From positions 1 to 7,179 of the forward strand of contig CALJKQ010000187.1 of the NCBI GenBank assembly GCA_937973565.1: a stretch of 7,179 nt of DNA, written 5' to 3'. The stretch is from an uncultured Saprospiraceae bacterium. GTDB lineage: Bacteria > Bacteroidota > Bacteroidia > Chitinophagales > Saprospiraceae. The notes beneath the pieces are model-generated. The model saw only the letters and a program-made list of their open reading frames with translations, was not told the DNA's origin and searched no databases. The first letter of the stretch is position 1, and each line of letters opens with the position of its first letter. This document shows, in pieces, positions 1-7,093 of this stretch. Both the position numbers and the translations under genes were made by a program.

Positions 1-20
1 CTTTGAAGACTTCTAAATAA
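1..20 (+). CDS. possible 3' tail of an upstream + strand gene (frame ambiguous)
   Basis: Two frames end in TAA just before a strong + strand terminator. One reads FEDF then stop at 14-16; the other reads LKTSK then stop at 18-20. A gene ending here would explain why an intrinsic terminator with its T-run on the + strand starts about 6-10 bases later. Too little of the gene is in the window to say which frame is used or what it encodes. Confidence 0.3.
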
Positions 21-24
21 TGAG

Positions 25-50
25 AGGGCCCGGAATTTCCGGGCCCTTTT
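25..50 (+). terminator. strong rho-independent terminator
   Basis: A perfect 10-bp inverted repeat, GGGCCCGGAA at 26-35 and TTCCGGGCCC at 37-46, is separated by one base; in RNA the innermost pairs open to form the loop. The stem can extend outward by A25-T47. TTTT follows at 47-50, then more T-rich sequence. The T-run lies on the + strand side, so it terminates rightward transcription from whatever gene ends at about position 16-20. On the minus strand there is no T-run after the stem, so it is only a possible weak barrier for the leftward gene whose stop codon is at 110. Confidence 0.9.
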
Positions 51-109
51 CATTTATTCTGAGACAATAAAAGTAACCAAGACTAATTACAGTTAAAAAA
101 TTCCATAAC

Positions 110-1090
110 TCACCTCATTGTTCCCTTCGTCAAAGCCAAAAGCTTATTATCTTTTGACCCCCTAAACCATTCCACAAAAGAAGCCAAATGACTTTCCCGA
201 TAATCGTTTTGGGTATTGCTCTTCAGATTCTCAAAGATTTTTACAAATCGCGATAAACAATTCTTTTTTGGACATAGCATGATTGCTTCTAACAGATAGT
301 CGCAAAACAGTATTTCTTCATGTTGGGGGAAGTCGTTAATGATTTGATCGAGGATGGGCATAAATTTTGGGTGGTAAAAATGGGAGAAGAGACGGGCCCT
401 GAAACAGTCTTTGGAAAAGTATTCATCTTCAGGGATGTTGGTGAAGTTAAGGATGAGGTCGATGTCATCTTCTTTTTTGTATTTGGTTAGTGCCACAAGC
501 GCACTGTAATTGTTTTGATCTTTGGCTATAGATCGTATGTACGAATAATATTGGGGATCGGGCGCGAGTTCTATCAGGAGGCCGTCGCGATAGGAGGAGG
601 GTAATTGGGGGCGCTGCTTTAGGATGAGATCTTGGATTCCTTTTTTGGCAGCATCTTGAAATGTTTGATAAATCAGATCGAGATATACATCATAGGTATA
701 TGCCGAATCCGATAGACACCATGTACCGGTGTTGATTTTTGAGGTGTCGTTCAGGTTTTGATTGACAGTAGCGAGTGCTTCATCCAGATTGAGTTGTTGG
801 TTTTCCAGTAAGAAATGGAAGGCGTATACGCGCAGATAAGGGTTGGGGTGTAAGCCCAGGTATAACAAATCTTGTTTTGGCATTTGGCTGAAAAATTTAT
901 CAAAGCCAAAAGGTTCTTCCTCAAAAGTAAACTTAAAACCCATCATGCAGTAGTATTTTCTAAAGGCACTGACCTCAAAACTATCTACAACAGTTGCTGT
1001 AGTCTTTGATACTTTTTGGACATTGTACCCAAATTGTGCATTGAGGGTCAAACAAAACAGGAATAGTAAAGAAGAAAAGACAGTCCTCAT
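110..1090 (-). CDS. exported protein of unknown function, helical-repeat-like
   Basis: I do not recognise a named family for this 326-residue protein. Residues 1-18 look like a signal peptide (a basic start, the hydrophobic run VFSSLLFLFCLTL, then NA before QFG), so it is probably exported across the inner membrane; no lipobox is evident. The mature part is rich in amphipathic helices. The stretches around residues 73-97 (LLYLGLHPNPYLRVYAFHFL), 195-213 (SALVALTKYKKEDDIDLIL) and 243-290 resemble degenerate HEAT-like helix pairs, which suggests an alpha-solenoid. There are several cysteines (48, 125, 229, 263, 273, 278) but no catalytic motif I can identify. The ATG at 1088-1090 begins the signal peptide directly, which supports this start. 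The gene lies 131 bases downstream of the response regulator on the same strand, with no clear terminator between them. Read-through from the two-component operon is therefore possible but unproven. Confidence 0.8.
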   Translation of the reverse strand: MRTVFSSLLFLFCLTLNAQFGYNVQKVSKTTATVVDSFEVSAFRKYYCMMGFKFTFEEEPFGFDKFFSQMPKQDLLYLGLHPNPYLRVYAFHFLLENQQLNLDEALATVNQNLNDTSKINTGTWCLSDSAYTYDVYLDLIYQTFQDAAKKGIQDLILKQRPQLPSSYRDGLLIELAPDPQYYSYIRSIAKDQNNYSALVALTKYKKEDDIDLILNFTNIPEDEYFSKDCFRARLFSHFYHPKFMPILDQIINDFPQHEEILFCDYLLEAIMLCPKKNCLSRFVKIFENLKSNTQNDYRESHLASFVEWFRGSKDNKLLALTKGTMR

Positions 1091-1221
1091 GCTTTTTCAA
1101 TAAAACTGTGTTGATGGATGGTTTATTGTACTTTGTTTTAGTATTTACTAAATTTCAGAGCAAATGCTTCAATGAAGACATAAAGACCTCAATGATATTA
1201 TCAACCCAAGACCCTACCAAT

Positions 1222-1986
1222 TCACACCCCCAACCCCCTTTTAATCTCCTCCTTAAAAGTATTGGAGGATGTTATGCGGGTGTTGCCATCATCCTTCAAA
1301 TGAAAAACAAAGCGGCTGCGTAAGTCTTTGGTGATCTGCCTGATTTGGTGGGTGTTGATGATATAGGATCGGTGGATGCGAAGGAAGTGTGTAGGCAGTT
1401 GGTCTGCTAAGTGATGGAGGGCTTTGTCGTAAAGGTACTTTTTGCCATTGAGGTGAAAAACAAAAACGTATTTGTCTTCGGCTTTCATGTAGGCAATGTT
1501 CGTAAAATCGAGGAGGGTGATGGCCAGGCCTTGTTTCACGGCCAGGGTTTGGATGCGCTGGTCGCTCACGCGTTGTTCATACATGGCTTTGAGTTGATCG
1601 ACATCCATGTGCGTGTTTTGATTTCGGGAGATCAGTTGTTTTAGTTTTTCGATGGCGACATCGAAGCGGACTTGTTCCATGGGTTTTAACAGGTATTCTA
1701 CCGAAAACACTTCAAAGGCTTTGAGGGCGTATTGATCATAGGCGGTTGTAAAAATGATGTAAGGACTAGGCCCCTCCAAGGAAGTAAGTACATCGAAGGC
1801 ATTCATATCGGGCAGGTGGATGTCGAGGAAAAGCAGATCGGGGTTAAGCGAATCGATCATCGTCTTTGCTTCTTGCCCTGTTGTAGCCTCTCCTATTACA
1901 GTGATGAAATCGCTGTGTGCAGTCAACATACGAAACAATTGCATCCTGGCCGGTGCTTCGTCTTCAATGATCAAGGCTGTAATCAT
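1222..1986 (-). CDS. LytTR-family DNA-binding response regulator
   Basis: This is a cytoplasmic response regulator of 254 residues, the usual length for the family. Residues 1-120 form a receiver domain: acidic pocket E8-D9-E10, phosphoacceptor D55 in LLFLDIHLPD, switch T80/T81 in IIFTTAYDQYAL, and K101 followed by P102. A linker with helical character covers about 108-142. Residues about 143-250 form a LytTR DNA-binding domain, with the typical KAEDKYVFVF segment (168-177) and FLRIHRSYIIN (201-211). Members of this family bind DNA through a beta-rich fold, usually at paired short direct repeats. The start codon overlaps the stop of the upstream sensor kinase by four bases (ATGA, 1983-1986), so translation is probably coupled and the kinase is the likely phosphodonor. 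All key residues are present, so the protein should be functional. Its target genes cannot be read from the sequence. Confidence 0.95.
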   Translation of the reverse strand: MITALIIEDEAPARMQLFRMLTAHSDFITVIGEATTGQEAKTMIDSLNPDLLFLDIHLPDMNAFDVLTSLEGPSPYIIFTTAYDQYALKAFEVFSVEYLLKPMEQVRFDVAIEKLKQLISRNQNTHMDVDQLKAMYEQRVSDQRIQTLAVKQGLAITLLDFTNIAYMKAEDKYVFVFHLNGKKYLYDKALHHLADQLPTHFLRIHRSYIINTHQIRQITKDLRSRFVFHLKDDGNTRITSSNTFKEEIKRGLGV

Positions 1987-3578
1987 GATATGGCTTTGAT
2001 GGGAAGTTGTAAAAATACGTGTTTTTGAGGTTCATTTAAAAACTGCAATTGAAAATCGCCGCCGTACAATAACTCCAATTTTCTGTTGATGCTGTGGATG
2101 CCGAAACCTCGTTGTAAGGATTCGTCAAATGCCTTGCCGCTGTCGTATAGGGAGATGGTAAGGAAAGTGTCTGTTTGTTGAATGACCAGGGTGATTTCGG
2201 TTTTTTGCTTTTCAGTATGATAGCCGTACTTAATGGCATTTTCTACCAGGGGTTGCAGCAACATGTAAGGAATAAAAAGGGGCAGGGTATTGTCATCTAC
2301 CTCACTGCGAAAGACGATCAAATCACCAAAACGCATTTTTTCTACTTTCAGGTATTGATCCAAGAGGGCCAACTCATCTTTTACGGTGGCAAAAACTTTG
2401 TTTTCGCGGTTGCTGGCGTATTTATAAAAGTCGGCCAATTGAAGGGCCATGGCTTCTGCTTTTTTACCATCCGTATTGGCCAGGCTGGCAATGGAATTCA
2501 GGCCATTGAACAAAAAGTGGGGATTGATCCGTGACATCAGACTGTCTACCTCTGCTGCTTTGTATTCGTTGTTTTTTTTCTCTAATTCCATTTGCAGCAG
2601 GGCTTGTTTTTTTTGTAGGTTGTAATCGATGAGGTTGTTGATGAAGTTGGCCAGGGCAAAGGGGATGCCGGCGAGTAAGGAATAAAGGATGAGCCCCACT
2701 CCCAAAAGATTGATAGAAAGGTAGGCCATAAAAGTGTTTTCTCTTTCCCCAAACAGCTGGATAAGCCCCAAACCCAGACTGATGATGACGGGTACCAGAA
2801 TGATGATGTAAAACTTCACCATTTCTTTGTAAAAAAAGTCGAATGTTTTTTTCCGGATGAGGTAGTGGACATAATAGACCAGAGCTATGATCATGGTTTG
2901 CAGAACACCCAGGAGAGGCGAAAATTCATTCGTCACGAGATAGCCCATAACAATGAAGATCGCGCTCAAAAGAGCAACGGTGATGACTGCCTTTGACCAC
3001 TGGCCGGGTAAGTTGTTTAGCAAAAGACTGACTCCGCGCACGATAAATACCAACACGATAATCCACACCACCTGACCAAAGGGATACAGGTAAAAAAAGG
3101 TAAGTGCCTTGGTTAAAAAATTGCTGTGGCTAAAAAAGTCATCTCTGTAATCATCGTCTCTGAGATACAGGATTTTTCCTTCGGTACGCCATCGGGTGAG
3201 TGTAGAATCAGCTACCGCGTCTAGCGTGAGTTTATTGACCGGATGGTTGTAGTCAAAAAGAAATTTCGCCTGCTCTTTGCCAATTTTTTCTACCGCTTCT
3301 GCCAGGGTGTTTCCATTTTCTTTTAGTGAGAGCGGGGCTTGATAACAGATCACTTGTTTTTGCCCTTCCTCCAGTGTGCCCACATATTTAAATACCTCAA
3401 TTAACGAACTATCCGAATGGTTGATTTTGAAATAAACAGTGCTTTTCGAAAGATGATTATCTTTAAGTTGTCCCTGCGCTGTGGGCAGATTCAGTATGTT
3501 ATTTACCGCAATAAAATAAACACTGTAGATACCGGCTACTGATAGGACAAAGAAGATACTTAAGAAGATCTTTTTCAT
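1983..3578 (-). CDS. six-pass membrane sensor histidine kinase (LytS/YehU-type, His_kinase domain)
   Basis: This 531-residue inner-membrane kinase is the likely partner of the adjacent LytTR regulator. Residues about 4-27 form a first membrane segment. Residues about 28-155 are hydrophilic and predicted to lie outside the membrane. Five further hydrophobic segments follow at about 159-186, 197-216, 220-241, 255-275 and 284-314. An even number of crossings keeps both ends in the cytoplasm. A short helical linker (about 320-345, QKKQALLQMELEKKNNEYKA) leads to the His_kinase domain. H354 in SRINPHFLFNGLNSI is the expected phosphorylation site. The ATP-binding part has an N-box (LLQPLVENAIKYG, N447), a DSG at 479-481 and a glycine-rich GFGIHSINRKL at 491-501. 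The start ATG at 3576-3578 leads directly into the first membrane segment. The external part matches no sensor family I recognise, so the ligand is unknown. Confidence 0.94.
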   Translation of the reverse strand: MKKIFLSIFFVLSVAGIYSVYFIAVNNILNLPTAQGQLKDNHLSKSTVYFKINHSDSSLIEVFKYVGTLEEGQKQVICYQAPLSLKENGNTLAEAVEKIGKEQAKFLFDYNHPVNKLTLDAVADSTLTRWRTEGKILYLRDDDYRDDFFSHSNFLTKALTFFYLYPFGQVVWIIVLVFIVRGVSLLLNNLPGQWSKAVITVALLSAIFIVMGYLVTNEFSPLLGVLQTMIIALVYYVHYLIRKKTFDFFYKEMVKFYIIILVPVIISLGLGLIQLFGERENTFMAYLSINLLGVGLILYSLLAGIPFALANFINNLIDYNLQKKQALLQMELEKKNNEYKAAEVDSLMSRINPHFLFNGLNSIASLANTDGKKAEAMALQLADFYKYASNRENKVFATVKDELALLDQYLKVEKMRFGDLIVFRSEVDDNTLPLFIPYMLLQPLVENAIKYGYHTEKQKTEITLVIQQTDTFLTISLYDSGKAFDESLQRGFGIHSINRKLELLYGGDFQLQFLNEPQKHVFLQLPIKAIS

Positions 3579-3593
3579 TTTCTATTTTTCTTA

Positions 3594-3624
3594 CGAAGGT
3601 ATCAGACGGCGTCATTGAAGACAA
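3594..3624 (-). promoter_or_regulatory. candidate promoter for the kinase-regulator operon
   Basis: On the minus strand, TACCTTCG (3594-3601) fits the Bacteroidota -7 box TAnnTTTG with one mismatch. A TTG (3622-3624) lies 20 bases upstream, close to the usual -33 spacing. The transcript would begin about 10 bases before the kinase ATG, giving a very short leader. This is a pattern match only and could be chance in AT-rich DNA. Confidence 0.3.
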
Positions 3625-3637
3625 GCCATTTCAGACG
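3602..3637. promoter_or_regulatory. paired direct repeats TCAGACG next to the kinase promoter
   Basis: TCAGACG occurs at 3602-3608 and 3631-3637, in the same orientation with starts 29 bases apart, close to three helical turns. On the minus strand the copies read CGTCTGATA and CGTCTGAAA, differing at one of nine bases. They bracket the candidate -33/-7 region of the kinase operon. LytTR regulators commonly bind pairs of roughly nine-base direct repeats, so this could be the operator through which the regulator controls its own operon. That link is inference. Confidence 0.3.
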
Positions 3638-3663
3638 AAGTGAAAGATAGCTGCGTGAAATGG
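3626..3663. repeat. 8-bp inverted repeat upstream of the kinase
   Basis: CCATTTCA at 3626-3633 is the exact reverse complement of TGAAATGG at 3656-3663, with a 22-base spacer. It overlaps one arm of the TCAGACG direct repeat. It has no T-run, so it does not look like an intrinsic terminator. It could be a regulatory palindrome or the edge of the neighbouring repeat array. Confidence 0.4.
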
Positions 3664-3670
3664 GAAAAGG

Positions 3671-3868
3671 AGGGGGTATTTTCACCACAAAGTTCACAAA
3701 GGACCCACAAAGCTCACCAAGCATCATAGTGCCCTTAGTGCAATCTCAGTGCCCTTTGTGGTTAAAGGGGAGGTTATTTTCACCACAAAGGACCCACAAA
3801 GATCACAATGTTTTATAGAGCCCTTAGTGGATATGTTTTTCCACAAGGGTCACAAATGACTGACAATA
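3671..3868. repeat. two-copy array of CACAAAG-rich extragenic repeats
   Basis: Two related units of roughly 95-100 bases lie head to tail. TATTTTCACCACAAAG is identical at 3677-3692 and 3775-3790, GGACCCACAAAG at 3701-3712 and 3790-3801, and GCCCTTAGTG at 3731-3740 and 3820-3829. The second unit lacks one internal TCACAAAG step. CCTTTGTGGT (3753-3762) and ACCACAAAGG (3782-3791) form a perfect 10-bp inverted repeat with a 19-base loop across the junction, and ACCACAAAG at 3684-3692 can pair with the same CTTTGTGGT. The array fills most of the gap between the stop of the secreted Asp-box gene (3881) and the kinase start (3578). It has no T-run, so if it limits read-through it does so by structure alone. 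Similar CTTTGTGG-rich intergenic repeats are, to my knowledge, seen in other environmental bacterial genomes; their function is not settled. Confidence 0.75.
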
Positions 3869-3880
3869 GTTTTCAATACA

Positions 3881-6508
3881 CTAATCGCGCCCCACTTCAA
3901 TTTTAGGGCTATCCGGTCCCTTTGCGGGTTGCTGGCCGTAATTGCAGCCGCCTACGGCCGCTTTCATATGGCTTCCTTCTTTGGCTTTGAAGCCTGGTTG
4001 GAGCAGCACTTTGCCGGAGGTCAATGAAATGCTATCAACATTGAAGGTACCGGGGATGAGGGAGGTAGAAGAAATTTCTACATTGCTTTCGTAATCGAGT
4101 TTACCTTTGAGTGGATAGTTGAGGGTGATGGTATTGACGCAAAAATCCCGTTGCCAGACGCCCCGACCGAAGGTAGCGCAAATGATGTTGCCACTGTTCA
4201 TATCAACGTGTATATCTGAGATGGGTACTTTGGGCATGTTGTCTCTGACGAGGACCCATGTAGAGGTATTGAAGTCTCTTCGGTAAAGGCCCAGGTCAGT
4301 GCCGACGTAAACCTTACTATTGGCTACTGCCAGGCAATGGGCTACCACATTGGGAAGGTCAAAGCTGAAGTTTTGCCAGGTATTGCCACCGTCGCCTGAA
4401 TAAAACACTTTTTGACCGGCAGTAAAACCACCAAATGAAACGTATACCGAACTTGAACTATTGGGATCAATGGCAATATCTGTGATTCTGCTGAAGCCGG
4501 TCGGGAAACCTGGATTGGTAGTAAGATTGGTCCAACTGGTGCCGAGGTCGGTGGTACGCCAAATCTGGCCCGGGCCCGTGTAAGCGGCTGCACCAGCGAT
4601 GTACATGGTATTGGGTACGGTTGTAGATTGAGCCATCGACAAATATCCGCTTACGGTGTTATTGGTAGTCCAGGTCAAACCCTTGTCGCTGGAGGCAAAA
4701 AATTTGTTGGCAGCACCAACGTAAATGCGCATAGTATCGGTGACATGGGTCATGATGTGTTTGTACCAATCGACTCCATCGGGACTGGTGAAAGTCATGG
4801 ACTTTCCCGTTTTGGCATTGATCTTGCCACAGCCCTGATTGTTGGTATAATAGACGACATCAGAATTGTTGGGTTGAAAGGCCGTCTGAAAACCATCACC
4901 GGGGCCGATATGCTGATAGTTTTTGGTTCCGCTGCCCCTGTGTTTGATACCATTGTCCTGCTGGCCACCGCTTAAAATATAAGTGCCTGCATTGAATTGG
5001 GTTAGGTGGTAAAATTGACTGGTGACAAGACCTTTGGAAATGTTGATCCAGGTGATGCCGTTGTCGGTGCTATAGTTGAGACCACCATCGTTGCCGGAAT
5101 ACAATCGGTTATTCAGTTTATTATATACCAATGCGTGATGATCCGCATGAATTTTAGCTGCCGTGGTTGTGGTGTCCCACTCCACCCAAAAAGAAGCCGG
5201 GCTATAAGTGATGCCCCCATCTGAGGATCGCCATAAATTAATGCCCGCTGTGTTCAATTTTGTGGTATCGACATGAGACACGGCTATGCCGATATCGTAG
5301 CCACCCTGATCATTTGCAGACTGCCCGCTCCAAAATCCGCCCATGACGTTGGGAGTATTGGCAATTCTGGTAAAGGACACTCCATTGTTAACCGATTTGT
5401 AAACACCCACAAAAGTGCCTGCACCGGTAGCACTGCCACAGATGGCATATACATTGCTGGATTTGGCATTGGTGCCACAAAGCGCAATTCTTTTATTGGT
5501 GGATGGTATGGCCACGTTGACCCCACTTACCGTCCAGGTAGTGCCATAGTCTGTAGAATAGGCGATGGTATCATTGGTAGTGCAGTAAACGGTATCCGGA
5601 TTGTTGGGTTTGTACATTACATCAAAATGTTGACCATTCCTCACCTTGGTCCAATTGGCACCGCCATCCAGGGTGCGAAAAACACCATCGCTGGTGGCGG
5701 CCAACAACTCTGCCGCATAAACAGGGTTCTGGGTCAAAGCATAGGATATATAAGAGGTGGTGCCCGGGCTTAGGGGGAAACTGCCTGTAAAATTCCATGT
5801 CAGGCCTGCATCGGTAGATTTCATTACACCCAATGAAGGAGAAATGTATTCAAACTGAGTGACAAAACTTGAGGGTCCATTATCTCCGGTACCTGTAAGG
5901 ATGTAAAGGATATTGGGATCTGCCCAGTTGACCACAATGCCGGAGATGCCGATGGAGGGTATGGTATCGGTAAGACATTTCCAGTTTATACCATGGTCTG
6001 TGGTTTTCCATAAGCCACCATAGGGAGCGCCCACATAAAAGGTATTGACATCGGTAGGGTGAAAAGCAATTCTGTCAATTCTGCCGATGCCTTTTCCATA
6101 GGAAACACCGTTCCAAAGGGAATCCGGACTAAAATAAGCATTTTCAATGCCAATGCTATTCCAGCTACCCGGCAATTGAGAACGATTGTTTCCCCTGTTT
6201 TTGCGGGTTTCCACCTCATCTGCGTCAAAGATCAGTTGTTTGTGATTGACAAATTCGCCGTTAGGACCGAGGTATTTACTTTGCTCATACTCCCATCTTT
6301 TCCAGTGTTTTATTTTGATGAGGCCATCGCCACCATTGTTTTGTATGTCTGCTGGCAGCCGTGCATAAAAGGAATCCACGCTGGTCATGATGTCGCGCAT
6401 ATTGGACTTGGTGCGCAGTATTTGTTTCAATTGTTCGCCCAATGACTGTGATTGAAGTTGAGCCGCAATCAGAAGGAAAACCAGGGTGTTAAATTTTATT
6501 GTTGACAT
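3881..6508 (-). CDS. secreted Asp-box (BNR/sortilin-like) beta-propeller protein with C-terminal 3-coathanger stack domain
   Basis: This is an 875-residue secreted protein. I chose the ATG at 6506-6508 because it gives a good signal peptide (MSTIKFNTLVFLLIAAQLQS); the longer frame to 6541 starts with GTG and adds 11 polar residues before it. About ten Asp-box motifs (S/T-x-D-x-G-x-x-W, some degenerate) occur at about residues 169-176, 231-238, 279-286, 318-325, 372-379, 428-435, 480-487, 606-613, 652-659 and 704-711. They mark the blade turns of one or two beta-propellers, as in sortilin/Vps10, BNR and GH74-type proteins. A GGQQDNG motif near residue 514 is also seen in such propellers. Residues about 795-855 (with SLTSGKVLLQPGFKAKEGS) match the 3-coathanger stack repeat of Bacteroidota surface proteins. 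A 20-residue polar tail follows and no type IX sorting domain is visible. No catalytic residues can be assigned, so ligand binding is as likely as hydrolysis. The gene is transcribed toward the kinase operon, with 302 bases between. A weak -7-like TACCTTTT lies at 6544-6551. Confidence 0.88.
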   Translation of the reverse strand: MSTIKFNTLVFLLIAAQLQSQSLGEQLKQILRTKSNMRDIMTSVDSFYARLPADIQNNGGDGLIKIKHWKRWEYEQSKYLGPNGEFVNHKQLIFDADEVETRKNRGNNRSQLPGSWNSIGIENAYFSPDSLWNGVSYGKGIGRIDRIAFHPTDVNTFYVGAPYGGLWKTTDHGINWKCLTDTIPSIGISGIVVNWADPNILYILTGTGDNGPSSFVTQFEYISPSLGVMKSTDAGLTWNFTGSFPLSPGTTSYISYALTQNPVYAAELLAATSDGVFRTLDGGANWTKVRNGQHFDVMYKPNNPDTVYCTTNDTIAYSTDYGTTWTVSGVNVAIPSTNKRIALCGTNAKSSNVYAICGSATGAGTFVGVYKSVNNGVSFTRIANTPNVMGGFWSGQSANDQGGYDIGIAVSHVDTTKLNTAGINLWRSSDGGITYSPASFWVEWDTTTTAAKIHADHHALVYNKLNNRLYSGNDGGLNYSTDNGITWINISKGLVTSQFYHLTQFNAGTYILSGGQQDNGIKHRGSGTKNYQHIGPGDGFQTAFQPNNSDVVYYTNNQGCGKINAKTGKSMTFTSPDGVDWYKHIMTHVTDTMRIYVGAANKFFASSDKGLTWTTNNTVSGYLSMAQSTTVPNTMYIAGAAAYTGPGQIWRTTDLGTSWTNLTTNPGFPTGFSRITDIAIDPNSSSSVYVSFGGFTAGQKVFYSGDGGNTWQNFSFDLPNVVAHCLAVANSKVYVGTDLGLYRRDFNTSTWVLVRDNMPKVPISDIHVDMNSGNIICATFGRGVWQRDFCVNTITLNYPLKGKLDYESNVEISSTSLIPGTFNVDSISLTSGKVLLQPGFKAKEGSHMKAAVGGCNYGQQPAKGPDSPKIEVGRD

Positions 6509-6616
6509 GATGATTATTTGTGTGGTGGGTGTTGTAAACACTTAAAAGGTAATATCACAAGACGTTTCATTGAATATATTTTCTGCTAAATTCGGCATTA
6601 TGGCTGGCTGAGTCAA

Positions 6617-6632
6617 TCACCCTGAGGGGTGA
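6617..6632. repeat. small perfect hairpin
   Basis: TCACCC (6617-6622) and GGGTGA (6627-6632) form a 6-bp GC-rich stem with a TGAG tetraloop. It lies about 110 bases upstream of the Asp-box gene start. It is not followed by a T-run on either strand, so it is not a classical terminator. It could be part of the leader of the Asp-box transcript if the promoter lies further upstream. Confidence 0.4.
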
Positions 6633-7085
6633 GTCGGAGATGAAGGCTTATTGATGGCAGAGGGAACAAAGAAAGCACAACGCTCAAATAAAATTTGGTT
6701 CCCCGACTTACCATTTACAGGAAAAATATTTATTTAAGCTATTGATAAACAATAATATATATGCACTAGCCCTACCTAAAACCATAGGAAAACTTCAAAA
6801 TTTCGTTTTTAACACCCCTATTTTAGGCCGTATTTTTGCATTTTTTGTAGGCCACCGCAAATATTATGATGAAGTTAGGGTAAGCCCAAAAGCAATTTAT
6901 AAAGTATGCTTTTTGCGACTTATCCAAAAATGGGTGAGGGTAGGGAACAAGTTTGTTGTCAAGTAGAATAGCTAACTAACCGGGGACATAGTTTAAAGCA
7001 CGACTTATATAAATACAATCTTAATAAGATATCGTAAGTTATGATTTTAATATGCTCCAGTTTAGTGTACATGCTTATTATTTGA

Positions 7086-7093
7086 TATATTTG
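7086..7093 (+). promoter_or_regulatory. Bacteroidota -7 promoter box for the gene at 7139
   Basis: TATATTTG matches the TAnnTTTG consensus used by the primary sigma factor of Bacteroidota at every fixed position. It lies 45 bases before the ATG at 7139, a normal leader length. The expected -33 TTTG is not well kept: TTTAG at 7061-7065 and GTG at 7065-7067 are the nearest candidates. Confidence 0.45.

Noticed and set aside
1193..1203. Palindrome TGATATTATCA downstream of the regulator as a terminator
   Set aside because: It is an AT-only short symmetric sequence with no T-run; too weak to call as a terminator or operator.
1108..2534. Several + strand frames opposite the regulator and kinase genes (1108-1323, 1411-1644, 1732-2028, 2175-2534)
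   Set aside because: The minus-strand genes are unambiguous two-component proteins with all key residues; the opposite frames are by-products of their codon use.
3671..3868. CRISPR array
   Set aside because: The repeats are short, imperfect and contain internal inverted pairs; there are only two long units with no regular unique spacers and no cas genes nearby.
4628..5773. Long + strand open frames antisense to the Asp-box gene (4628-4975, 5006-5224, 5273-5773)
   Set aside because: They are shadows of the minus-strand coding sequence, which has clear domains and motifs throughout.
6544..6551. TACCTTTT as promoter of the Asp-box gene
   Set aside because: It matches the -7 box with one mismatch but has no TTG at the expected distance upstream, so it is mentioned only under the gene.
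6613..6714. 33-codon minus-strand frame starting MVSRGTKFYLSVVLSLF, superficially like a signal peptide
   Set aside because: It is very short, the hydrophobic stretch leads nowhere, and it overlaps the hairpin at 6617-6632. No ribosome-binding or conservation evidence is available.
6742..6966. 74-codon + strand open frame
   Set aside because: It begins with TTG, has no internal ATG, lies in AT-rich DNA with inverted repeats, and its translation resembles no protein I know. Chance openness is the simpler explanation.
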